Assembly (NCBI RefSeq): GCF_034274695.1
Contig: NZ_CP128362.1
Location: forward strand, 1,736,001-1,800,000
Source: Chitinophaga sp. LS1
GTDB lineage: Bacteria > Bacteroidota > Bacteroidia > Chitinophagales > Chitinophagaceae
Direction: 5' to 3'
DNA: 64,000 bases
The stretch's first letter is position 1. The number at the start of each line of letters is the position of its first letter. The translations under genes were made by a program, and so were the position numbers. A model generated the notes under the pieces. It ran no database searches, had not been told where the DNA came from, and worked only from the letters and a program-made list of their open reading frames with translations. Positions 47,807 to 56,558 of this stretch are shown piece by piece.

Positions 47807-49351
47807 TTAATAACCTGTGTTCTGAACCAGGTTCTTATTAACCGAAAGGTCGCTGGTGGGAATAGGGAATAACAAATATTTAGGATCGTCAGCAGGTTTC
47901 AGCTGCCATGTATCGAGGAATTTACCAAAACGGATCAGATCCTCTCTGCGCCAGCCTTCCCAGTACATTTCACGGCCTCTTTCGTCAATCAGGTTATCGA
48001 GGGTCAATTCTGTAAATGCAGAAGCACCACGTTTTACTCGCAGGTCATTCACTACTAACAATCCACCTGCTGCATCGCCAGTGCGCAGCATTGCTTCTGC
48101 TTTCATGAGCAATACATCTGCATAACGCAGAAACACATAGTCATTGCTCGCGTTATTACTATTCCTTGATTCTTTGGAAGTCAGGTCTGGCGGATATTTC
48201 ACCACACGGATACCGGACACTTCCAGGGTCGCCTGATCTGTTTCCTGCAATTTCAGTTCTCTTGTAAAGATGAGTGCATGACCCTTTCTATCTTCAAGCG
48301 CTACACCACCGGCCCCATATTGTTGCCCAAGCAGGAAGCCTACTTTCAGACCTGTTACATCAGTCACACCAGCATAGCTGCCACCTCTGCGGGTATCGGT
48401 GGCCTCAAACTTATCATAGAAATCTGAGATAGTCGTGAAGCCATTCCATCCGCTTGGATCCTGATTATAGTGCAGAGTAGGGGCCCAGCGGCAAAAAGAA
48501 GAGTTACCACTTCTGGCAGTACTATAGCCAGGTCCATTGCGCTGGGTAAAGATATTTTCTGTACCGATTATATCATTATTGTAAGCGAAATTGGAAAAGA
48601 AATTATTGGCCAGGCTATACTTACCTGATGCAATAATCTGATCTGCCAATGTAATCACCTTTTGCATATCCGCTGCATCAAAGGTGGGTGATTGTCTGTT
48701 CAGAAACGCTCCTCTGTTCAGATAAACTTTCATGAGCAATGCCCTTGCAGCATTTTTATTGGCGGTATAAGCCTGTGCACTGTCAGAAAGTGTTGGAATG
48801 ATCGCTTCCAGCTCACTGATGAGATAGTCTGTTGCTTCGTCTGCCTTCAACACTTTAGGTGCATTCAGCAAAGTATCGCCCGGGTTACGGAAAGGTACCT
48901 GTCCCCATCCATCAAGGGTCGCAAACATCGAAAATGCACGCAGAAAACGGGCCTCTGCCGCCTGTGCATCGCTGGGCTTGAAGTTCAGCACGTTCGTAGC
49001 CAGGAACTGCAACTGAAGAATATTCGTAAATGCATTACTAATGAAGGTATGGTCCGAATTCCAGTTGTGTAGTTTCAATGCCCGCCATACCCCATTATCA
49101 TCCCAGTCACCACCGCGGGTAGGCGCCACGGCTTCGTCAGCTGTCATTTCGCATAAGGCCCAATAGTTGGATTGGTCCTGAAAAGGCAACTGAAGTCCAT
49201 CGTAAGCTGTCACCAATAGTGCAGCCACTTTGATCACAGAATCTGCCTGAGACTTGGTTAATGTGGAACCTAATTTTTCATCCAGTTTCGTACAGGACGC
49301 CATTCCACCTATTACAAGTACTAGTATTATATATGCTATTTTGGATCGCAT
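47807..49351 (-). CDS. SusD/RagB-family glycan-binding lipoprotein
   Basis: A 514-residue surface lipoprotein. The lipobox GGMASC places the lipid-modified cysteine at Cys20. The helical SusD fold is supported by the N-terminal KLDEKLGSTLTKSQADS segment, the ARFLRAFSMFATLDGWGQVP TPR-like motif and the C-terminal IDERGREMYWEGWRREDLIRFG-type end (split here: ERGREMYWEG then WRREDLIRFG). It caps the SusC-like barrel and hands it oligosaccharides. The gene is 23 bases downstream of the susC-like gene. Confidence 0.96.
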   Translation of the reverse strand: MRSKIAYIILVLVIGGMASCTKLDEKLGSTLTKSQADSVIKVAALLVTAYDGLQLPFQDQSNYWALCEMTADEAVAPTRGGDWDDNGVWRALKLHNWNSDHTFISNAFTNILQLQFLATNVLNFKPSDAQAAEARFLRAFSMFATLDGWGQVPFRNPGDTLLNAPKVLKADEATDYLISELEAIIPTLSDSAQAYTANKNAARALLMKVYLNRGAFLNRQSPTFDAADMQKVITLADQIIASGKYSLANNFFSNFAYNNDIIGTENIFTQRNGPGYSTARSGNSSFCRWAPTLHYNQDPSGWNGFTTISDFYDKFEATDTRRGGSYAGVTDVTGLKVGFLLGQQYGAGGVALEDRKGHALIFTRELKLQETDQATLEVSGIRVVKYPPDLTSKESRNSNNASNDYVFLRYADVLLMKAEAMLRTGDAAGGLLVVNDLRVKRGASAFTELTLDNLIDERGREMYWEGWRREDLIRFGKFLDTWQLKPADDPKYLLFPIPTSDLSVNKNLVQNTGY

Positions 49352-49374
49352 GTCAGTAATTTTTGGTCAGTGAT

Positions 49375-52329
49375 TTATAACGAGAAATTGATACCAGCGA
49401 GGAAGCTCCTGGCTGTTGGATAAGGTGAGTATTCAATACCCAGAGATGTAACCCCGTTGATGTTTTTATCCGTATTTACTTCAGGGTCAAATCCGGTGTA
49501 TTTGGTAATGATAAAGAGGTTCTGACCTGTTAAGTAAACAGAAGCGCTCTTGATCACCTTTCCGATGTTCCCGATTTTATAACTGAGGGTGACGTTATCC
49601 ATTTTCATGAAATTGCCTTTTTCAAGGTAACGGCTGGATACCGTGATGGGGTTGGACAATGCCTCTTTGGTACCCACCAGTTTTGCGGCGATATTCCTGG
49701 ATCCCAGGTTGCCGATAGGCAACACTGTATTGGCAGTGTTATTATAGATATCGAATCCGAAAGCACCGTGCATATTCGCACCGAGTGTCCAGCTTTTATA
49801 ATTCACGGAGGTGATGATACCCATCATGGTCTTGGGGTTAGGTTGCCCCAGGAAGTACATGCTGTTACCATTATCCTTGTATATACCCTGGCCATTGTCA
49901 TCAAAGCCTTCGAACTGTCTTACATAAAAAGAGTTCAATGGCATGTTGTTCACCAGGCGCTGAGCATAAGCGTTAGACACACCTTGCCCGCTGATGGAGC
50001 CAGTCAGTACCGGAGGGCCATCGTAGTTTCTCAGCTCGTTGGTCAGGAAAGTGGCATTCACCCCCAGATCCCACGTGAAATCTTTAGTCGCCACCACATC
50101 GCCACGAATTACGATTTCAAACCCTTTGTTGATCACGTTGGCAGGCAGGTTGATCCAGTAATTGGATGCTGGTGCCGGCTGAATAGCAGGGAAGTTGAAT
50201 AGCAGGTTAGTAGTATTCTTATTGAAGTAGTCGACGCTACCATACAATCTGCCGTTGAAGAATGCATAGTCAATACCGGCATTCAGCTGTTTTGAGCTTT
50301 CCCATTTCAGATTAGGATTGGCCACATTACTCAGACTGGCGCCTCCATTGGCGTTGAGGGTATATTGTTCCTGTGCAGCACCTGCAGGGAACTCCTGGTT
50401 ACCGGTGATACCCCAACCTACGCGCAGTGCCAGCTGGTTGATGGTCTTATTATCTTTCAGGAAAGACTCATTGGCGATATTCCATTTAGCGGCGAAAGAA
50501 GGAAAGTAACCATATTTATTGTTCTCCCCGAACTTGCTGGAACCATCTGCTCTCAGGGTAGCGGTCAGCAGGTATTTGTCAAAGAAGTTCAGGTTAACCC
50601 TGCCAAAGTAGGATTGCAGTTCTGACTTCGGATTTCTAAAGGAAGAAATGAATGTATTGGTCTGAGTAGGATTCTGCAGGATATCTACATACTTCAGCTC
50701 ATCGGTGGTAAAACCTAAACCACCCATACTACGGCCTTTGTAGTTAAACTGCTGGCTTTCATAACCGACTACAGCGCTAACGAACAGGGCTTTCGTCACC
50801 TGTTTATTATAGTTCAGGGTGTGGGTGAACAACTGGGATGTCAGGGTATTGGTTCCATAATAAGCCTGCCCGTTATCCTGTACACCAGTGATATTAATAA
50901 AGGAAGCAATCTGCGTTTCCCTTTCACCCACCTGATGGTTGATGCTATAAACAAAGCGGTATTCCAGGTCGTTGGTGATTTTGATATAAGGAGAGAGGTT
51001 CGCCAGAATGCTGTTCACATTCACCACATCATCATAAGCGGCGGACATTGCCTCCGGGTTGATGGCTGAACCGGCTCCCAATATGTTAAAGGATCCATCT
51101 GCCTTACGAAGCGCCAGGGTAGGGTTCCATTGCAATGCCTGACCGATAAGGCTACCGGTAAAACCGGCGTCATTTGTAATTGGCGCAATCTGTTCCGTGG
51201 TATGTGCAGCCTGAATAGAGTAGTCGATACCTATTCGCTGGTTGTCCAGTAATTTAAACTGGCCATTCAGATTGGCAGTATACTTTTTCAGACCGGTTTT
51301 CTTTACGATACCCTGTTGATCCAGCATACCAAAAGAAGCACGGTATACGCCATTATCATTTCCACCGCTAAGACCCACATTCACATTGTGAGTGACACCT
51401 GTACGGAGAATGCTGTTCATGGCATCTACATTGCTGCCCTCATCGCCGGAAGTGAGGTTATATTGTTTCAGTGCTGCTCTGTACCCTGCGGCATCCAGTA
51501 CATCCAGTTTTTTCAGAATACTGCTGGCACCAGCGGAGTAATTGACATCCAGTTTTGGAGGCCCGGACTGTCCCTTCTTTGTAGTAATGATCACCACGCC
51601 ATTGGCACCTCTGGCACCATAGATGGCGGTAGCAGATGCATCTTTCAATACATCCATGGATTGGATATCGAAGGAGTTGATAAAATTAAGCGGGTTGGCA
51701 TCCGGGGTCTGACCTAAACCATTTGCATTCACAGATGGTTTGGCGGTACGACCATCCAGCGGCATACCATCTACCACATATAGCGGTTGGTTACCGGTTC
51801 TTACAGAGGAGTTACCACGAATTCTTACAGTAGTGGCGCCACCTGGTGCACCACTGTTATTCATGACCATGAGGCCGGCTACCTTACCCTGGATCAGCTG
51901 ATCGGGGGCGGTGACGATCCCCTTGTTAAAATCGGCCGATTTGATCGAGACAACCGAACCTGTCAGGTCCTTTTTGCGGGTAGTACCATAACCTACTACC
52001 ACCACATCGGTGAGGGTAGTGCTGGTAGGTACCAGTGAAATGGAGAATTCAGATTTTCCGGCGATGCTCACTTCCTGGTTTACATAACCGATGAAGGAAA
52101 TAACAAGCGTGTTCGCATTGGGGGGAACACTTAATTTAAAAGTACCATCTACAGTGGCAGCAGTACCTGTGCTCGTACCTTTTACCTGAACGGTAGCACC
52201 TGGAACGGGGTTGCCATTTTCGTCTGTTATTTTACCGGTGACGGGCCGGTTCTGGGCGCTGGCTATGCCTGCTACTAGCAGTAATAACGAGCATAATAGC
52301 CGCACCTTACAAAACAGGAGATTGGTCAT
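49375..52329 (-). CDS. SusC/RagA-family TonB-linked outer-membrane transporter
   Basis: A 984-residue TonB-dependent importer. A signal peptide (ends AGIASAQ) precedes a carboxypeptidase-regulatory-like domain (VTGKITDENGNPVPGATVQV, about 29-110), the TonB-box region DVVVVGYGT, a plug with VRIRGNSSVRTGNQPLYVVD and a 22-strand barrel ending in FLAGINFSL. Coupled to SusD, it takes up oligosaccharides using the proton-motive force. It heads an operon with susD-like and GH31 genes. Confidence 0.96.
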   Translation of the reverse strand: MTNLLFCKVRLLCSLLLLVAGIASAQNRPVTGKITDENGNPVPGATVQVKGTSTGTAATVDGTFKLSVPPNANTLVISFIGYVNQEVSIAGKSEFSISLVPTSTTLTDVVVVGYGTTRKKDLTGSVVSIKSADFNKGIVTAPDQLIQGKVAGLMVMNNSGAPGGATTVRIRGNSSVRTGNQPLYVVDGMPLDGRTAKPSVNANGLGQTPDANPLNFINSFDIQSMDVLKDASATAIYGARGANGVVIITTKKGQSGPPKLDVNYSAGASSILKKLDVLDAAGYRAALKQYNLTSGDEGSNVDAMNSILRTGVTHNVNVGLSGGNDNGVYRASFGMLDQQGIVKKTGLKKYTANLNGQFKLLDNQRIGIDYSIQAAHTTEQIAPITNDAGFTGSLIGQALQWNPTLALRKADGSFNILGAGSAINPEAMSAAYDDVVNVNSILANLSPYIKITNDLEYRFVYSINHQVGERETQIASFINITGVQDNGQAYYGTNTLTSQLFTHTLNYNKQVTKALFVSAVVGYESQQFNYKGRSMGGLGFTTDELKYVDILQNPTQTNTFISSFRNPKSELQSYFGRVNLNFFDKYLLTATLRADGSSKFGENNKYGYFPSFAAKWNIANESFLKDNKTINQLALRVGWGITGNQEFPAGAAQEQYTLNANGGASLSNVANPNLKWESSKQLNAGIDYAFFNGRLYGSVDYFNKNTTNLLFNFPAIQPAPASNYWINLPANVINKGFEIVIRGDVVATKDFTWDLGVNATFLTNELRNYDGPPVLTGSISGQGVSNAYAQRLVNNMPLNSFYVRQFEGFDDNGQGIYKDNGNSMYFLGQPNPKTMMGIITSVNYKSWTLGANMHGAFGFDIYNNTANTVLPIGNLGSRNIAAKLVGTKEALSNPITVSSRYLEKGNFMKMDNVTLSYKIGNIGKVIKSASVYLTGQNLFIITKYTGFDPEVNTDKNINGVTSLGIEYSPYPTARSFLAGINFSL

Positions 52330-52711
52330 GGATCAGTTTTTATTGGTTTGTGGAATATTGATGCCGTATAGAAAAATGAAATGAATGGAGTGTACGGTCA
52401 GGCATGCTGACGTACTTAGGTCCATTAAAAAAATGAGAAAGACAAGTTTCAGTCCGTTACAGGACTGTCATCATAACTGGATCTTTCATAACTGGAATTA
52501 AAAAAATGCTGCGCGTCCGGGTCACTACAGTTTACAATAAACTACAACACAGGCTTTGGTTGATGATTCAAAATAAATCGGATTGAACAGGTGGGCAATT
52601 TATATGGCCCTGATATAGAAAATAATATTTAAAACAGGTTTTCTTTCATAACAAATTAGTTAATAGTCAATTACTTACAAACGAATTATGAATTTATATA
52701 TATAATGGTTT
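52330..52711. other. Control region upstream of the susC-like gene
   Basis: 382 bases between the SusR-like gene and susC-like gene, both on minus, so it holds the susC promoter and possibly the end of the regulator transcript. Visible are an 11-bp direct repeat (52471-52496), a small AGTCC/GGACT hairpin (52451-52466), and an imperfect dyad GTAC..GTCAG-GCATG-CTGAC..GTAC at 52392-52415. No gene. Confidence 0.6.
52471..52496. promoter_or_regulatory. Direct repeat, candidate activator site for the susC operon
   Basis: TCATAACTGGA occurs at 52471-52481 and again at 52486-52496, a 15-base period, about 145 bases upstream of the susC-like start. Direct repeats of this spacing can be binding sites for a dimeric or oligomeric activator; the SusR-like regulator encoded next door is the obvious candidate. 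No experimental support. Confidence 0.4.
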
Positions 52712-54316
52712 CTACAGTGCTTTTATGTCCATTAGCCGCTCTTCAAACTCCTCTTTTGGGATGATTGCCTTGTTCTTGATCTTGGTTTTATAGGTGTAAA
52801 TCGTGTTAACAGAGTACTCCAGAATCTGGGCAATTTTTACATTGTCATTGATGCCTATCCTTATTAAGGCAAAAATACGAAGATCTGTATTGAGCAATTC
52901 ATCTTCTTTTAATCTGATCTGGTCTTCTTCTTTGAAAAAGGAATTAAATACGGTGACGAAGTTGGGGAAGATGCGGAGGAAAATCCTGTCAAAGTTTCTG
53001 AACAATTGTTCCCTTTCATCCTTCAGGTCTATATTATTTACCAGGTATTTGACCTCGCTATATTTATTATCCGACAATTTCTGGTCGGCCAGCTTTTTGA
53101 ACTTCTTAATTTTGTCGAGGTAAGCAGAGTTGATCTGGAAGCAATAACCGATATATTCTTCTTTGATTTTATTCGCCTCCATCAGTTTCTCGTTAATTTC
53201 CTGTTGTACGGCATGAGCTGTAGTAATGGCCTGTTGGGCAGATTGCAACTTTTTATACTGCTTGAGTATAATGATAGCCAGCCATACCAGCACCAGGAGG
53301 AGAAGCGTAACGATAGTGGCGTATACGAACAGCATTTTTTTCTGTCCTTCTACCGTATTGATTTTTTCCCCCTCGATGATGGGAACAATGGCACTTAGCT
53401 GCACTTTTCTGAGACGGGCGCCGTAAAACGAGGCATCGGTGACAGCATATTCTATGTACCGCGAGGCATTCTTTACATCCTGTTCTTTAAAAAGGAGACT
53501 CGCCAGAATAAACATGGCAGTAGTTTCCTTGGTACTGGATTTAATATCTGCCATGGCAGCAATAGCCATCATAATGATAGCACTATCCTTTTTGCCGGTA
53601 CGAATAAAAATGTTTCCCAGAGAAGAAGTGGCAATCGCGGTTTGGTGTACTGTCAGATCTGTATGGGCCACCGCTAACCGATAATAATAGGCCGCACTAT
53701 CCAGGTTACCTGCTTTCTGATACATCAATCCATAATTATAGTCGTAACTGAAACTATGGGGTTTAAAAAGTACCAGTGCGGAATCTATACAGGCACCTCC
53801 CAGCTGGGTATAACCGGGTGCAAAATATTGGTCGCTGCTATAATCCGTAAGGTCATAATAATAACGGCTCTTCAATGCGTAGTATTCTGCCCTGGCGCTA
53901 TCAGGCAATTTATGCACATCAATCACCGCCAGGTAATCGCCGGTTTCTTTAAACATACCCGACGACAAAAGCACAAATCCCAGTTTAACACCCGCATAAT
54001 TGATCCGGCTGGAATCTTCCATCTTTTCCGCCAGGGATTTTAATTGCTGGGCGTACGCGAATGCAGAATCGAATTTAAAAACTTTGAACTGCTCATATAG
54101 CTGCTGGCAGATATCAAACTGTTCCCGAAGGGAAAGGGAATGAGTACTTATTAATTCAGCTCTCAGCGCATTGATCTGCCTGAGTTTGTCTGCATCATAC
54201 ACAGCAGCCTGTTCGATAGTATGGTTTAACCGTTCCAGCAAGCTGTCATTTTGGGGGAAGGCGTGGAGCAGCCCATAATGCATGAGCAAAAACAGCGAGA
54301 TGATCTTACACTTCAT
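52712..54316 (-). CDS. SusR-like membrane-spanning regulator (TPR, DUF6377-type)
   Basis: A 534-residue regulator. It has a signal peptide (ends HAFPQ), periplasmic TPR-like helices (about 25-320), one membrane helix (FVYATIVTLLLLVLVWLAII, about 330-350), a coiled coil and a cytoplasmic C-terminal domain with a LuxR-type helix-turn-helix (NVKIAQILEYSVNTIYTYKT). This is the layout of SusR, which senses maltose-type sugars and activates starch-utilisation genes in Bacteroides. It lies upstream of the susC-like gene on the same strand, so control of the SusCD-GH31 operon is the natural reading. Confidence 0.83.
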   Translation of the reverse strand: MKCKIISLFLLMHYGLLHAFPQNDSLLERLNHTIEQAAVYDADKLRQINALRAELISTHSLSLREQFDICQQLYEQFKVFKFDSAFAYAQQLKSLAEKMEDSSRINYAGVKLGFVLLSSGMFKETGDYLAVIDVHKLPDSARAEYYALKSRYYYDLTDYSSDQYFAPGYTQLGGACIDSALVLFKPHSFSYDYNYGLMYQKAGNLDSAAYYYRLAVAHTDLTVHQTAIATSSLGNIFIRTGKKDSAIIMMAIAAMADIKSSTKETTAMFILASLLFKEQDVKNASRYIEYAVTDASFYGARLRKVQLSAIVPIIEGEKINTVEGQKKMLFVYATIVTLLLLVLVWLAIIILKQYKKLQSAQQAITTAHAVQQEINEKLMEANKIKEEYIGYCFQINSAYLDKIKKFKKLADQKLSDNKYSEVKYLVNNIDLKDEREQLFRNFDRIFLRIFPNFVTVFNSFFKEEDQIRLKEDELLNTDLRIFALIRIGINDNVKIAQILEYSVNTIYTYKTKIKNKAIIPKEEFEERLMDIKAL

Positions 54317-54375
54317 TCGTTCAATTTTGTGGAATTGGGTAGGAGAGTATGGTCACTCCTGAGCACTACAGTTTT

Positions 54376-55416
54376 CTACGAAGCTGCGCTGGCTTCTTTA
54401 TCTTCCTCATCATAACCGGTTATTCCATTTTTAAACTTCCAATATATGCGCTTTCTGAGACCTTCAGGTGCTAACACCCTCATTCCATCTCCATAACCAA
54501 GAATTTCTCTTTCAAGTTCCAGGTTCAGCTGTACCTTGATTTTAATAACAATTCCATCCGCTCTGTGTTCAAGAATTTCCTGGGAATGGTGCATGGGTTT
54601 AGTAGCAATATAAGGCGCATGTTCCTGGCTAACAAATAGTTTTACATTCTTAGCACTTTTTTCATTGGAAACCGTCACCCCGACTACGTCATGGTAAAAC
54701 TCGGCAGGTGATATACGGCCATTTTCTACATAGAGCGCTTCCGGACAAAAGCAGATTGATTCAATTCTGTCCAGGGCCAGGTTCTGAATTTGTGCAGTTT
54801 TGTTTTTCACCCCTACTGCAAACCACCTGTTTTTAAACTCCTTTAGCCACCATACATGGAATTCGAAGGTACTTTCTGCTCTGGCCCTGAACGATTGGTA
54901 AGTAATGGTGACCGCTTTTTGCTGAATGATGGATTGATATATAATCTCCAGGTGTTCCAGTCCTTTCAGTCTTTCATTTTTTTCAAAATCGATCACTGAT
55001 TCAGTCTGGTTCGCTGCGGAGTAAACGTGGTCTTCCAGTTTCTGTACCACTTCATTCAGATTCGTGAAATGAGAGAAGCCTTTAAACTGTTTCAGGATTT
55101 CCACCGCTTCATTCATTCTGCCCAGATCCTGTTCACTCAGTGGAATATTTGTGATGCTATAGTCAGCATCTTCGTATGTATAATACTTCTTACTCACTAC
55201 TATGATCGGAGCATTATATCCCAGTTTGTCACTACGCATAGTTTGAATATCCGCCTGCACGGAGCGACGGCTAATGCCCTTGTCAATACCTTCATAATCG
55301 TACAGCGCATCAGATACAGCATCTATCAGGTCTTCCAGGGTCCACTTCCTCCGGCGGTTTCTTAAGCAGGCGTCAATGGTTTTATATCGGATTAAAGCAT
55401 TCTTATTAGCAGGCAT
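54376..55416 (-). CDS. WYL-domain transcriptional regulator
   Basis: A 346-residue regulator with an N-terminal winged helix-turn-helix (about 8-60; TLEDLIDAVSD then ISRRSVQADIQTM) and a WYL domain (about 165-240; VTITYQSF, then HVWWLKEFKNRWFAVG and IQNLALDRIESI), plus a C-terminal WCX-like part. WYL proteins bind nucleic-acid or nucleotide ligands and control defence and damage-response genes. It is upstream of the sugar locus but on the other side of it lie two RlaP-like nucleotidyltransferases, the more likely targets. Possible operators sit just upstream. Confidence 0.9.
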   Translation of the reverse strand: MPANKNALIRYKTIDACLRNRRRKWTLEDLIDAVSDALYDYEGIDKGISRRSVQADIQTMRSDKLGYNAPIIVVSKKYYTYEDADYSITNIPLSEQDLGRMNEAVEILKQFKGFSHFTNLNEVVQKLEDHVYSAANQTESVIDFEKNERLKGLEHLEIIYQSIIQQKAVTITYQSFRARAESTFEFHVWWLKEFKNRWFAVGVKNKTAQIQNLALDRIESICFCPEALYVENGRISPAEFYHDVVGVTVSNEKSAKNVKLFVSQEHAPYIATKPMHHSQEILEHRADGIVIKIKVQLNLELEREILGYGDGMRVLAPEGLRKRIYWKFKNGITGYDEEDKEASAAS

Positions 55417-55456
55417 TTCCGGGATATTTTTTCAAAAAGTAGGAAAAAAAATTAAT

Positions 55457-55475
55457 TGCGCAAAAAAACTGCGCA
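55457..55475. promoter_or_regulatory. Repeated TGCGCA palindromes upstream of the WYL gene
   Basis: TGCGCA occurs at 55457-55462 and 55470-55475, separated by an A-rich 7-base spacer, 41-59 bases upstream of the WYL regulator start. The arrangement fits an autoregulatory operator. Confidence 0.4.
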
Positions 55476-55491
55476 GTAGACATAGACATTT

Positions 55492-55521
55492 GTATTGTCG
55501 ATTTAACAATAACGACAATAC
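55492..55521. promoter_or_regulatory. Inverted repeat, candidate WYL operator
   Basis: GTATTGTCG (55492-55500) and CGACAATAC (55513-55521) form a perfect 9-bp dyad with a 12-base centre, in the divergent region between the WYL gene (minus) and the small membrane-anchored protein gene (plus). Confidence 0.5.
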
Positions 55522-55709
55522 GAACTTTTACGGCTTTTCGTCCATTAGGACATTTTTACAATTTGTGTCTTTTAGTTTAGGAGTGGCTTTTTTAAGCCGC
55601 TCTGACCTAACCCCAAACAATACTAATAATCAACCACTTACATCTCTGAAAAACAAAACCCCTGTTTTCAGGGATTCTCAGGGATCGTAATCCGCACTAC
55701 TTTTACATC

Positions 55710-56261
55710 ATGATCAGGTACGGCAGTATAGCACTAGTAATCTTGGCCCTGGCTATTGGAGGCTATGTTTTACTTGCCTACAAATTCGACACAATCATAG
55801 TATATGACAGGGAAGCAGCATACACCACAGTTGGTAGACACCTGTCAGTACAGCCGGAATTCATGATCAATGCCAACCAGGAAGTGCGGGTGAATATTAA
55901 TTTTGAAGATGTACACGAATCCGCCTTGCTGAAAAACCTGGAAGTAAGTCTTACACCAGCGGGAGACACATCTAAAACCATTCCGCTACTTTCTGTCACA
56001 GTCAGCGACTGTAATCCTGGAAATGGAGCTACTACATTCACTGAGCTTTCAGAAAATTGTAAACTGCTTCAACCTGGGTATTCAACTCCAACCAAATCTT
56101 TCACATTCGCCTTTGATGCGAATACCGTGCGCCGAAATGCTTATCTCGTCAGAATACGGGGTAACATTAATACTGATGGCAGCAATGCTGCGACTCCTTT
56201 TGCTAAGGAGATCAGTATCGAGAAGGAAACAGTGCTGCGGGAAAGAAGCTGGTTGTATTAA
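55710..56261 (+). CDS. Membrane-anchored hypothetical protein (183 aa)
   Basis: Begins with a single hydrophobic helix (IALVILALAIGGYVLLAY, residues 7-24) followed by about 155 polar, beta-rich residues presumably outside the cytoplasm. Two cysteines (VSDCNPGN, SENCKLL) could form a disulfide. No family recognised. It is divergent from the WYL regulator with 293 bases between, where two hairpins (GAGTGGCTT/AAGCCGCTC at 55581-55602 and CTGAAAA/TTTTCAG near 55646-55671) lie in its leader. Confidence 0.6.
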   Translation: MIRYGSIALVILALAIGGYVLLAYKFDTIIVYDREAAYTTVGRHLSVQPEFMINANQEVRVNINFEDVHESALLKNLEVSLTPAGDTSKTIPLLSVTVSDCNPGNGATTFTELSENCKLLQPGYSTPTKSFTFAFDANTVRRNAYLVRIRGNINTDGSNAATPFAKEISIEKETVLRERSWLY

Positions 56262-56342
56262 ATGCGAACGATTCCTATGCCTAATAAAAACCCGATTTTG
56301 AGATTATTCCAATCTATCCTATGACAACTACGCAGGTATTCT

Positions 56343-56558
56343 CTACTTTTCCTTCAAATCTGATCGGCGCCCTGACCTGCCAGGTCGCCGATCAGCCTGG
56401 TAGGTTATCTCTTTCCGACCAGCGCAAAGGCAGCGAAAAGTATCTTTCACACTATCTGCACCTTCTATACAGGCAATCAATGCAGCTACAGCAACTGTAT
56501 CAAATACGTCATTGATAACGGTAAACCCTTTCTTTGCAATAGCTGTTCGATGATCCAT
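56343..56558 (-). pseudogene. Truncated dioxygenase-like (phytanoyl-CoA dioxygenase family) remnant
   Basis: The first ~43 codons (MDHRTAIAKKGFTVINDVFD onward to IEGADSVKDTFR) resemble the N-terminus of Bacteroidota phytanoyl-CoA dioxygenase-like Fe(II)/2-oxoglutarate enzymes, which are normally 200 aa or more. After that the frame runs into unrelated Arg/Gly-rich sequence and stops; the iron-binding HxD...H residues are missing. Its ATG overlaps the stop codon of the upstream nucleotidyltransferase gene (TAATG), so it was once the next gene of that operon and has lost its 3' end. Confidence 0.5.

Noticed and set aside
56321..56515. 64-codon plus-strand frame
   Set aside because: Antisense to the dioxygenase remnant, with no motif of its own.
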